Made by a program: the position numbers and the translations under genes. 64,000 nucleotides of DNA, from contig LSAX01000007.1 of the NCBI GenBank assembly GCA_001557505.1, forward strand, positions 744,001 to 808,000, given 5' to 3'. The DNA is from Reticulascus tulasneorum (taxonomy: Eukaryota; Ascomycota; Sordariomycetes; Glomerellales; Reticulascaceae). The notes below the pieces were generated by a model. That model saw nothing but the letters and a program-made list of their open reading frames with translations. It searched no databases and had not been told where the DNA came from. Of this stretch, positions 1 through 10,995 are shown piece by piece. Position 1 is the stretch's first letter; the number at the start of each line of letters is the position of its first letter.

Positions 1-64
1 CGTCGGCATCTGTGAATGTCGGGTCCGGCGGAAAAGCTTGAGAGTACCAATTAGAAAGAGCCAT
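1..64 (-). CDS. Short-chain dehydrogenase, N-terminal fragment (cut by window edge)
   Basis: The minus strand opens with ATG at 64 and reads 21 codons to the window edge (MALSNWYSQAFPPDPTFTDA, then D). The pattern W-[YF]-S-Q-x-F-P-P-x-P-x-F-T is the usual start of fungal retinol-dehydrogenase/protochlorophyllide-reductase-like SDRs, just ahead of the Rossmann strand. The NAD(P)-binding TGxxxGxG motif should lie a short distance beyond the edge and is not visible, so identification rests on this N-terminal signature alone. The gene runs away from the NACHT-ankyrin gene, so the roughly 1 kb between them would be a divergent promoter region. Confidence 0.6.
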   Translation of the reverse strand, partial: MALSNWYSQAFPPDPTFTDAD

Positions 65-1073
65 CGCTTTGTTATATTCGGTGCGTATCGCGTTCCGTTG
101 CAAATTGAAATAAAAAAAGGTGCTTTTCAAGAGCTGAGGATAGATGTGGATTAGATATATCTGTAGGGAGGATGCGGATCGGCGTCAGATTTTTCGTCGG
201 AGGATCTTCAGGTGGGCCCACCATTTGCGGACTCCGACGAAGAGGATTCATGTGCAATCCTGTCTTGATGTCTGGGACCAGCACCTACATACTGTACCCA
301 AACAGGATGGCTTGGCTAATTTGCAGGGTTCTACGTACCTCGCATAGCTCTGGAAACGCATCCACGCATGCACAGCAAGGCTGGCACCTTTCTTTCCGCC
401 TCTCGTCCAATGTCGCCGTGTCTATTGTGCTAACGCTGTCATACCTATGGTAAGTCGGAAGACGAACTACCGCAGTAGGCAGCTATAACTGATCAGGGTG
501 CCTGGAATTGATGCCCATGGCATGCAACTGACTTTAATTGCTCCAGAACTGTGCGAAGGACACATCCAACCTTATGAGCGTGGCCAAATTCCTTCCCATC
601 GTAGCAGAGTTGGTTGGAGATCATAAAATCTATCACTAGTGAATATTAAATATAATCGAAAAGCTATTATAGAAGGAAAAAAAACAGTCATACAACCCCC
701 CTGCTGCATGGTTGACGGCAACGAGGACATTCCTGGTAGAGTTCGTCACGCCAGCGTGCTGGTTGGTCCCCGATAAAGTCTGGGGAATGGGTGGGGGCAG
801 TTTAATCCGACTGGCCAGCTTAACAAAGGTCGGGGTTGTACAATTATTGCCAAGTGGATTGGTGACTCAACGCATCCAAGGCTACGATGGCTTGGATGGT
901 TACGGCGCAGACAGAGGGCGTGAGAGTCCAACGGCCCTGCGGCACAGCACGATTTGGCATACAGCCGGATCTTTATTTAGGTGCTTTCAGTACCACAAAT
1001 CCAGTTGCCTAACGAGATTCTATCTTGCCCGCATTTATTCACGATTGCCATTCTTTGTGACGACCACAAAGCA
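65..1073. other. Intergenic region, possible upstream exon of the NLR
   Basis: About 1 kb between the divergent SDR and NLR starts. The stretch 981-1073 is open in the same frame as NLR exon 1 and reads plausibly as protein (for example LPNEILSCPHLFTIAIL), after a possible splice acceptor at 978-980 or 989-990. The NLR may therefore begin in an upstream exon that I could not identify. An AT-rich stretch lies at about 620-690. No recognisable effector domain was seen. Confidence 0.4.
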
Positions 1074-4000
1074 ATGATGAGTCTCTTGCACGATGATGTG
1101 GGATCAGGCTCGGACTCTGACCAAGATACTATATTGATAGGGCGCGCAGATATTAGCGACTTCAATCCAAGCAATATTCTCCCGGAGCCTGCGGCCGTGC
1201 TAGGCAAGATCACCCGTTGGCTCAAGCCGACCCAGTACGACCACGATGGCAGCGAGTATCAAAAACACCTTTCTTTCCACTTTGCGGGCACAGGCGAATG
1301 GATTTTCTCCACAGCTATTTACCAACAATGGCATGGCGGGCTAGAACCGGGAATACTCTGGGTCCGAGGTTAGTGATGCCGACAGGTTGGCGGCAGTTGT
1401 TCGCACTGACAATGAGCACTGGCAGGGGCCCCAGGGTCTGGGAAGTCGGTACTTGCTGCTACCATGATCAAGAAACTCTCTCAAGAGGAGTGGCCAGTGC
1501 TACACTTCTTCTTCCGACATACCGTTACCGCCAACCACAGCGCCGGGGCGGCGGTACGCGACTGGCTGGCCCAGGTCTTGAAGTTCAGCCCACCCTTGCA
1601 GGTGGAGCTCAAGAAGCGCAAGATTGAGGCCCATAGTGAGGAAGGCGGTGTTGAGTCGCTCGCCCTTTCCGATTTATTCAGTCTCCTCCGTATGGCGCTG
1701 TCGCATTTGCCCAAGGCCTATATCCTGGTTGATGCTCTTGATGAGATGGACCAGGAGACTTTGGAGCCGTTTCTGCAGCATTTCAACGAATTAGGCAATT
1801 GGCGACCCATCGAGGTGAAGCTCGTCATGACCAGCCGCCCTGTGGCAGTCATTGAGAAGATCGTAAGGAGCGTCAAAGTGCTTGACGTCCGGCTGGACAA
1901 GCGGCGTCTTGAGTCCGACATTGCCGCCTATGTGCAACACCGGCTAGTAAACTCGTCGATTCCGGCTGAGAGCCGGTTTCGCGTTGCAGACACCATCATG
2001 GAGCGATGCGATGGCCTGTTTCTATATGCAAGGTTGGCGATAGACCGTATATTAGATCAGCCCCACCAAGACCTAGAGGATAATCTTCGAGCTATCCCTG
2101 CTGGAATAGCGGTTATGTACTCAAATATCCTTGAGGAACAGTCCAGGAGAACTGATATTCCAGCTGGTTTGCAACAGCTCGTCCTTAAATGTGTCACGCA
2201 CGCAACCCGGCCGCTACGCCTACTAGAAATCTCGGATCTCATGAACGTCACTCAAGATATGGGAGACCTGGGCACCACCAAAAATATCATCCGCTCCGTC
2301 TGTGGACCGCTTCTCGAAGTTCTCCCGGACGAGACTGTCCATGTTGTCCATCACTCTTTGACCGAATTTTTGAACGGGACGACCAGAGATGCAGACCATA
2401 GCACTTATCCCGTCTTTGAGCCTGGACCAACGCATGACCGCATGGCACTGCTCTGCATCTCGTATCTTCGAGCCGAGTGTCCAGTTATTGTTCAAGTCGA
2501 TCCCGATGAAATCGATTACGCTCCCCACCTCTCTTCTAATAAAGTGCTCCCCGCGTTCACCCGATATGCTGCGTTAAACTGGCATGTCCACGCGCGAAAG
2601 GCCATGCTAGCTGGCCATGACCCGTTCGCGGTCAACAAGCAGGTCCATGAGATGTTTAAGGGCGACAATCTGGATGGTCTGGGGTCCCTGGGTGGAGCTA
2701 ATAAGAAGTGCGGCTTTACGCCTCTTGGCCTCGCAACGTCTTTCAAACTTACGAGCATTGCCAGGGAGATTCTGGACACTGCAAAACTAGCCCCCAAGTG
2801 CGAAGGAGACGCTAAAGAGTCTTCACTTCGATATGCCGCCTCGACCGGGGATATAGAGTTTGTCGAGCTTCTTCTTGAGTATGGCGCAGATCCGAATGCG
2901 TGGAGCAAATATGGCGATAGTCCGTTGCATCTTGCTATTTCTCACAATCGGCACCACACCACGAAAGCTTTGCTCGATGCCGGTGTCGATCCTTTTATCC
3001 CTCAAGGGGAGGACAGCCGAAGGATAGATTGGTCCTACGGGCCAAGATCTACAAACTTTCCTGCACATTCTGCTCTTCATGTTGGAGACCTTCAGATGGT
3101 TTCAATCTTGATGCCCTACCTCAAAACTCCGGAAGCGGTGAACTGGGCTCTCAACCAGGCCGTCACACACCGGAGACGAGACGTTATGGAGCGCATATTA
3201 AAACACCCCCTGGTTGATGTAAACTCAAAAGTTGCCAATTGCACGCCTCTTTACCTAGCTTGCGCACAGCGTAATGCAGACTCTATCGACCTTTTGCTCA
3301 AGGCTGGGGCGGATCCGAACATCCTGCACAACACCGAGGATCGAAATGTAGAGACAGGCTACAACACTGTACATTCGTTGGCTAATCTCGGTGCACCGAT
3401 TTTATTTTGCACAGAAAATGCTAGCGACGACGCGGAGACGAAGAGATGCTTCAAGTTAGTGCTGGACGTCGGGGCTAAGCTCGACTTGGTCGACATCAAT
3501 GGCTGTACCCCCTTGCACATCGCCGCGGACGCCATAGCTGTTGAATGCTTACTCGACGCTGGTGCTGACCCAAATACCACCAACCGGGCTGGGGAGACTC
3601 TGTTGCACAAAACCAACAATAACGACATCTTGCAGGTTCTCGCACCGAGGGTAAACATCAACGCCAAGATACAATCTCTCGGGATTACGCCTCTCTTGAG
3701 TATACTGAAGGAGCGATGGATTAATGATGATGTCAAGTTCAAGAAGGCTTTTCAACTCTTGGACTTAGGAGCTGATGCCGCTGCTGTCGATGACAAGGGT
3801 AATGGGACGCTCCATCATACAGTGTCGGTACACAGGCTTGGAACCCGCGGCTTACATCTCCTCCGGAGACTGCATGCGAGCGGGGCCGATGTCAATCTCA
3901 GGAATCAAGATGGAGAGACGCCTCTGCACTGGTGTTTTCCGGGATCTGGATCACACAGGCACGGAGTGAAAGATGATGTGGAGGTATTGGAACTACTTCT

Positions 4001-7000
4001 TACCGCTGGAGCGGAGCTGGAGGCGAAGGACAACAAAGGCCAGACCCCTCTGTTCCAGATGATGAACAGTGAAGGGAGCTACACTACAGATGAAAAGATC
4101 AAGCTTTGCGAGCAGATGGTATCGGCAGGCGCGCAGATTGACACCACCGATCTGGACGGCAGGAATCTCTTGCATTGTGTAATGCCATGCAGACGGACCG
4201 ATGCCAGCCTTCTCAGTTTCCTAGTATCCCAAGGCACTGACCCACAGCAGACCGATAGAAAAGGAAACACGCTCTGGCACCTGGCCGCGCCGGCGTTTGC
4301 GAAGGCACCTCCAAATGTTGCCCTGATCACGGAACTAGTGGCAGTGGGCGTGGATCCTGAAAAGACAAATGATGCCGGCCAAACTCCTCTCCATATAATC
4401 TCCAGGTTCCATCCGTCTCCTTTCCGTATGAACAATAGCTATTCTGAAGGCAGACAGACTAATGCTGACAATGCGGCCTTTTTCGACCACTTCGTCAGCC
4501 TGTGCAAGAGCATTGACTGCGTCGACAATGACGGCGTCACACCTCTGCATGTGGCATCAACCTTTTCAGAGTATCTGACTCGTAGGTTGCTGGAAGAAGG
4601 CGCCGATCCAGGAAAGGAGACGTCGGAGGGGCTGACGGCACTGCACTTGGCTGCGCGGTCGAGGCAGACCAACACGCTATGCATCTTGTTGTCCTGGTTC
4701 AATGCCAAGGTCGACGAAGCGACCGTTCATGCGATACTCAACGCCCGTGATCGTCTATCCCGATCGGCGCTGTACTACGCTTGTGCCTCTGGTTGTGTTG
4801 GGACCGTACAGATGCTCCTGAGTGCTGGCGCTGCTGTCAATACAGCGTCCTACGCTGGCTCTCCGTGGGATGGGTGCGTGGCGTTCCAGGACGAAGAAAA
4901 GACTGCAAAGTGGCGGTGGAGCCCTGCTGGGCTTGCGAGCCTGGACTCGGAGCCTGATGCCGCAGGAGTTTTGATCTCTGACACACTGCGAACAAAACTG
5001 GACTTGGAAAGGGGATCCTTTCATTCGCGGTTCCCCTTCAAAATACAACGACTCGACGACATCATCGACCTTCTGGTCGCCCATGGATCCGCTAGAGACG
5101 CTCGGCACATTGACCAAGCTATATCCTGCGCAACCGAGAAAGGGTTCGATCATGCCACGGAATGCCTGTTGCGCGCACGGGAGCATCTGGGCGTAAAGGA
5201 AGCGTACAAACTCGATGATGAAACATCTGCCCGTCTCTTGCAACGGAAAGAGGCCCCAGTGCCGTCAGCTTATCAGCAGGGTAATTCTGTAGTGGCATCC
5301 CTTATGGATCGTCGACAATATACCATTGCGACGAGACAGATTCTCCAAGAGGTCGAATCCTTGTTGCGCCAAGACATGCTCCACTCAAACATGTCGATGC
5401 CTCGCGGCACGATACTGCATTATCTTGTGGCCGGCGGCTTCGCAAAGATGCTCGATCAAGTGGCTCGCGCCGAGGCTATTCATGCAATAAGAACTCGGGA
5501 AAATTGCTGCCCGACTCCGCTGCTCGTAGAGGCGTGTCGCCGCGAGTCGTGGAACATGCATGTTGTCCGACTGCTGGTCGAGACCAAACGGGCTGACCTG
5601 AACGCTAGTGCGCTTTCGCTGTGTGCGGCTGGTTATGGATATGATTTCAAGGGTAATGGTCCGACAGCACTGCACATACTTGTCCGAGGCGGACGATGGT
5701 GGCAGACGAACGAGGCGCTCCCCTATCTGCTAAGGCAGGGTGCGAACACCGAAGTACGTGACGAACGCGGTATCACGCCGCTGGGCGCCGCGCTGGAGGC
5801 AATCAATGGTCTTCACTTTAACAGAAATGTTGTCGAGACCCTCTTGCAATTCGGCGCCGATCCAAATGCAGCTGATGACCGAGGCCGGACATGCTTGTCC
5901 CGTGTAGGAGGCAATAGGGATGTCTACCAGTTGCTGATTTGCCACGGGGCGTCCGTCTCTCCCTCGACGGTAGCAGACATTCTCAGCCGTCAAGATATCA
6001 CGCTTCTCGAAGCCATTCTTGCCAGTGGTGTGGACCCTAATATGCGTAAACCCGGGAAGGAAATTCCGGAGTGGCAGTCGCCTGACGGACGGTCGCACAA
6101 GCCGCATCGCTCGGACCCCGAGGAGACTCTAGAGCACTACCCGCTCGAACTAGTTACCATGCAAGAAAGGGGGAAGAACAGAGACAAGGAGGTGTCGGAA
6201 AAGATTCTCAGGCTTCTTTTAGACTATGGAGCGAACCCGTCTGCGCGGTACGAAAGAACGACAGTGATGCATCGTATTGTGCAGGACAGCACCCTGATTG
6301 AAGCTTCGGTCAACGGTGAGAGCCGACTTCTCGAGATCCTTCTGCAAACCCCGAAATTGGACATGGAAGCACGCGAAGACACTTTCGGTATGACGGTCTT
6401 GCTATCCGCGTGCTCTGCGAAAGGAGGGTTTGATAGCGCTCTTGAGTCAGGGAAGCCAACGCTAATCCATCTACTTCTTGACGCGGGCGCCGATGTTCTT
6501 GCGAAGGACAACGAGGGTAGAACCGCCTTACACTTCCTGGTCGCACGCCATAGTTATTACCGAGAAACTAAGGATCCGGATATTGGTCGCATTATCGCGG
6601 CGGCTCCGGAGCTAGTCCATGCTGTGGACAACGAGGGCAGGACGCCGCTGCATGTCGCCTTCGAGCGCCGCACAGATACCAATTATGTCGAAGAGTTAAT
6701 TGAAGCCGGGTCAGACGTCGTACTCCCAGTGAAGTCAACGGGCAACACGGTACTGCACTTGTTATTCTGGCATTCATGGGTTATCGGCGAGGATGAGGAG
6801 GTGAAAGTGGGAGAGGACCCTAATGTTCCTTACGACCTAACGCTGGGCCGCGATATGATTGGGGCCAATCAGGGAAAGCGGAATGATCTTTTGCATCGTC
6901 TCCTCGCCATGGGCGCAGATGTGAATGCCCGGAACGGGGTAGGGGAAACGCCGATATTCTCTTTCTTCCGGGAGGCCGAGGTGTTCGCTACGGTAGCGCA

Positions 7001-7346
7001 CCCGAAACGGATCTCCAGGGGAACTGCGCAAGACTTATCAGACACCTTTGAGGCGAGACGACTGGTTGAAGAGCAGGTGGCGGTCGAGAAAGAGTATCTG
7101 GTGTGGCAGCTCTTCGACAACATAGGCGTGGATTGGAAAGTGGTGAGCGGTAAAGGGGAGACGTTGCTGCATGTCGTGGCGGAAAACCTTTCGTGTGATG
7201 ACAATTCTTCGAGAAGAACAGTCGCGCGGTTCAACTTCTTAGTCGGGAAAGGTCTCGACCCTATGCAGGAGGACGAGAACCATTGCACGCCGCTGGACGT
7301 TGCTGCGGCCCTGGAGCAGGATGACATACTGGCGCTCTTTAAGTAA
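1074..7346 (+). CDS. Giant NACHT-ankyrin repeat NLR-type protein (2 exons)
   Basis: Predicted 2,071-aa STAND-type receptor, join(1074..1368,1426..7346). Exon 1 encodes the pre-NACHT segment (NILPEP, then HFAGTGEWIF...ILWVRG) common in fungal NACHT-ankyrin proteins. A 57-bp intron splits the first glycine codon of the P-loop GAPGSGKS (residues 99-106). Walker B ILVDALDE is near residue 200, and HHSLTEFL marks the end of the NTPase and winged-helix region. From about residue 560 to the C terminus there are dozens of ankyrin repeats (TPLHLA-type, GADPN loops). Such proteins are thought to sense non-self or heterokaryon signals in the cytoplasm, with repeats as the ligand-binding part; that role is inferred. 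No N-terminal effector domain is visible. The start at 1074 is the first in-frame ATG, but translation may begin in an upstream exon. Confidence 0.9.
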
Positions 7347-7777
7347 AAATCAGTCGTAGCAAAAGCCCTGCCAATTCTTGGGCACCTTGAATCTGTTAGG
7401 TAAGTGCATGTTACCTTTAACAGTCGCTGCTTTATGGTCTAGGCATCCATTCTATTCTCTTCAAACTAAACTTTTCTCTCATGCATCACGCATGTTAACG
7501 ATTGCTCTAATGGGCAGCAATGCACTCTAATATTCATTCTTTCGGTGTATGACTTCTCAGTTGAACATCACGGCGCAGGAATCTGTCAGCTATGTCTATA
7601 TGAGGAAAGAGAGAAAGCGACCGGGGACAATGGCGGAGAAGTTCAGGTCTCACAGGTTTCTATTAGATGCAGAAACTACATTGCCATAGTGTGGAAAACA
7701 GATAGTTACACCCCATGACTTTCATATGACTAAATTCTTAGCAATATTATCCTTCTTTCAATTTCGTAACTCCAAAG
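7347..7777. other. Convergent intergenic region
   Basis: This 431-bp stretch lies between the 3' ends of the NLR and the cyclase gene. I see only AT-rich 3'-UTR-like sequence, with no gene or repeat. Confidence 0.6.
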
Positions 7778-8880
7778 TCAGAAGACTGCCGTAGCATTCG
7801 GCGGACTTGCAACGCCGCCCCTTATATTTAAAGGCATGCTAGTAATGAAAAATGTCCACCTCCTCTCCTTTTCACATTCGGCTGCAAGATCCTCAAGATC
7901 AAACATTTCTCCTATCGGCATGCCGAACCCCGCGAGCAGTGTTTGGTGCATGCCTTGTTTCATCACCCCATCTGAATCCTTACTTGCACCGCTAGGCGGC
8001 CAGGCCTCGAAACCAGGACAGTCACTTGCTACAGCAGCAATTTGGCTGTCCCACAGAAACTCGAGGACGTTCTTCGTCGACTCCAGGCCAATATATTCAA
8101 AAGGTGATTTTGCCATGATTGCCCGCTTCTGAGCCATTGGCGCTCCCTCCCAAGCATGGGTAAATCCCGTTCTGAGGCAGATAATGTCTCCGGGTTGTAA
8201 CTGTATCCGACTTTCCTTTACGATGGTCTTTAATATCTCTAGAGATATGGGGTGGAAGCCGAGCGGATCATATTGAATGTTGTTTCGAGCGGCATATGCC
8301 ACAAAATCCAAGAGAACACCCCGGCCTACAAGGCCCTTTTGTGTCCAGGCTATGTCCTCGTAAGTTGGGTAGTACTTCAGCTCAGCAAGATTCAACTCAC
8401 CATGAATGCCCAACTTTGTCGTCTTGTTAGAATGAATCTCCGCTTGGGTCAGTCCGTTATAGAATCTTCCATCATCAAACCCCCAATGTCGAAGGCCGTC
8501 CCACTGTGACCCTATCTGGGTGTTCAAAGTAATCTTATCGTCCTGTCCAAAGATTAGTGCCTAATCAATGAGGCGGAACAAGAAATTTAGCTCACGTTCA
8601 TGTTCTTTCCAATTTCAAAAATCTCATGTTTTGTGGGCTCGCGGAAAGCTTCCCCAGCGTAGTCCATAAGATGAAGCGGCCAATTAAGTCCAACGCTCAC
8701 ACCTGTTTTGATCTCTTTCGCAGCCTCGATCGTGCGCTCTGGTGTCAAAAGGTTGAGAGTGCCTCTCTCATCATCATTTCCATACAAGCCCCAAGCCGAA
8801 TGTGGCGGATCAGATGGATTCAAGGGCAAATCGGTAAACCGCGGGTGGGTATCTCGTGAAGCCATTATGTGGTCACCCAT
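7778..8880 (-). CDS. Cyclase-family protein (kynurenine-formamidase-like fold, 2 exons)
   Basis: Predicted 349 aa, complement(join(7778..8542,8596..8880)), with a 53-bp intron (gtgagc...ggacag). The joined product has the features of fungal PF04199 cyclases: an N-terminal SAWGLYGNDDERGTLNLLT segment, the active-site stretch TQIGSQWDGLRHWG, and the later LQPGDIICLRTGF and DCPGFEAWP blocks. In the wider family the metal-binding motif is HxGTHxDxPxH; here SQWDGLRH occupies that place, as in other fungal members. Substrates are unknown; relatives hydrolyse amides or act on cyclic ketone or catechol-derived intermediates. It is divergently transcribed from a zinc alcohol dehydrogenase, so joint regulation is plausible. 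The start is the first ATG (MGDHIM); a second Met five residues later is an alternative. Confidence 0.88.
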
Positions 8881-9364
8881 TGAATATGCTACATGCGTTC
8901 TACGTTACTTGAGCACACATATTTCCCGGCTTTCTATGACTTATGCTGGACATACCATGAGATCAATGAGTGTGCGGGGTGTGGAAGATGGTTCCCTGCT
9001 TAAAGCAGTCCAGACAAGTTGAAACGGAGATAAAGGGATTAGAGGGTCAACAAGAAATTTAATAGCTCGCGGGGCTGATAATATCCGTGCGACGGGTTGG
9101 TTTTCCGGCAATCCAAACAGAAGAACAATCCCCACTCAGTTCCATTTTCCCCGCGATTTTAGGGTTTAATAGTACTAGTTTGCTGCAAGATCGCGGTTGT
9201 AGATTCCCGAAAGATCGATCTACCCAGAATGTAGGTAATAATTTCGTTATTCAATAAGTAACAGGGGAGCTGCTTGTTCGTGCACTCCAAAGTTTGCTTT
9301 CGCTCTTGCTGCTCCTATACCCTATCCATTTCATATTAAACGACGCAAATATCACGCACTGAGC
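8881..9364. promoter_or_regulatory. Shared divergent promoter, cyclase / ADH
   Basis: This 484-bp stretch separates the two divergent start codons and must hold both promoters. It is moderately AT-rich from about 9165 to 9360. I cannot assign specific operator sites. Confidence 0.5.
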
Positions 9365-10678
9365 ATGGCCAAAACAGTCACGATAACTGCGACGGTGACG
9401 TCGGCAGAAAACCTAAAGCCCAAGAAGGGGACACAGAAGGCACAGCAGTATGTTCCTCCGAAGAATCAAGCAAGTTGTTCCATGACGCTGAAGTCACTCG
9501 CAGATTTGACCAACGAGACAATCAGCTACATCTCAATGAGATCCCTATTCCAACTCCCAAGCCGCACGAGATTCTTGTAAAGGTTGCATGTGCATCACTT
9601 TGTCACAGTGATGTTATGCTGTTCGAGCCAAATGACCAGGGCTTACTCCTCGGCAACCGTCCAATCACTCTTGGCCATGAAGCAACAGGCTTTGTAGTCG
9701 AGGCAGGTTCTACGGTCTCAGGTTTCAAGGCCGGTGACAAAGTCGGCTTCCTGCCGGCTATCGACTGCTGTTATGAGTGTGCGCCATGTAAGACAGTGCA
9801 CAATATGTGGTGTGTCACTGGTCAGCAGAAGATGCAGGGCTTTGGATGTGATGGGTACTTCCAGGAGTACGTCGTGGTTGATGCTAGAAGTGCCATGGTA
9901 CTACCAGACTCCCTCGACGTGTATGAGTCTGCACCGCTTTTCTGTGCTGGCGTGACTGCTTTCCACGCAGTTGAAGACTGCCAGCTTGAACCTGGGCAAT
10001 GGGTTGCAGTTATTGGATGCGGTGGTCTAGGACATTTGGTGAGTCCAGCTGCTCCATATGAGCAAGATCTATAAATCTAACCTGCAGAATTAGGGAGTAC
10101 AATATGCAAAGTATGTTCTGCGTCGAATCTTCAAAGACCTACTCAGCTTACTTCTTACAGGGCAATGGGTCTAAATGTGATTGGTATTGACATCGTGGAC
10201 ACTCAGCTTGAAGAGGCAAAGGCTCAGGGTGCTGTCCATGTTTTCAATTCCATAACCGATCCAGAATACATCAAAAAGATTATAGATATCACCGGTGGTG
10301 GTGTTGCCGCCGCAATCAACTTCACCGCAAGCAAGAAGGCCTATGATGATTCCCCGGCAATAATCAAGTACGTTGCCTTCCCCCAGTCCGATGAGATGGG
10401 CCTAACATGAAAGCAGACCAGGAAGCGGGCTTCTGATGGTCGTCGGCATACCACAGCAACCGCTGCAATTGAACGCACTTGATATTTCGCTGGGCCGATA
10501 TCGCATCAAGGGTTCAAACAACGGAACGAACTACAATATGCGACCGGCCATCGAATTTAGCGCCAAACATAACATTAGACCTCACTTGACTATCTATAAG
10601 CTGGAGGAGCTGCCTGACATGGTCAAGTTGATGCATGAAGGAAAAGCCAGAGGAAGACTAGGCGTGCGATTTGGATGA
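9365..10678 (+). CDS. Zinc-dependent alcohol dehydrogenase, MDR family (5 exons)
   Basis: Predicted 367 aa, join(9365..9447,9504..10038,10094..10110,10161..10367,10417..10678). Splicing joins KAQQ to FDQRDNQLHLNEIPIP, restoring the usual MDR N terminus after a roughly 25-residue extension. Catalytic-zinc residues lie in SLCHSD and GHEATGF. The structural-zinc lobe is CYECAPC...C (four Cys). The Rossmann motif GCGGLGHLGVQYAKAMG is assembled only when the 17-nt micro-exon at 10094-10110 is included. The C-terminal part (MVVGIPQQPLQLNALDISLGR) matches fungal class ADHs. It should oxidise alcohols or reduce aldehydes with NAD(H), probably in the cytosol; the substrate is not predictable. It faces the cyclase gene and may act in the same pathway. 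Confidence 0.92.
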
Positions 10679-10995
10679 GCGTTGTAAACTAGGTTATTCA
10701 TAGGTTATTCATAGTGTAGGATCTAACTATGACATGTGAATCGAGACTCCAAAGGTTTTTCTTCTTCTTTGATGGGCCGATGGTGCTGCTGCTGCTTCAA
10801 CCTGTGCAGTGGGTGGGCTGACCGTGGCGCAGTCCTGGAGCCTCCGCCACCACGGACCCGGCTGGCTCAGCTGGGCAGCATTGCTGGGCGATTAAATGCA
10901 TACAAGCCCCTCCGATAAAAACGAAAACCGGAGTTACGAAGGCAAGGAAAGCATTTGTTTCTGAGCCCGCTCGTCCCAGCACAAGCAACTTGGTG
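10679..10995. other. Intergenic region
   Basis: About 317 bp between the ADH stop and the start of the next gene on the same strand. It contains a tRNA A-box-like TGGCTCAGCTGG near 10864 but no matching B-box. Otherwise nothing was seen. Confidence 0.5.

Noticed and set aside
10860..10935. tRNA A-box-like TGGCTCAGCTGG
   Set aside because: No B-box (GGTTCRANTCC) at a proper distance and no cloverleaf pairing could be drawn.
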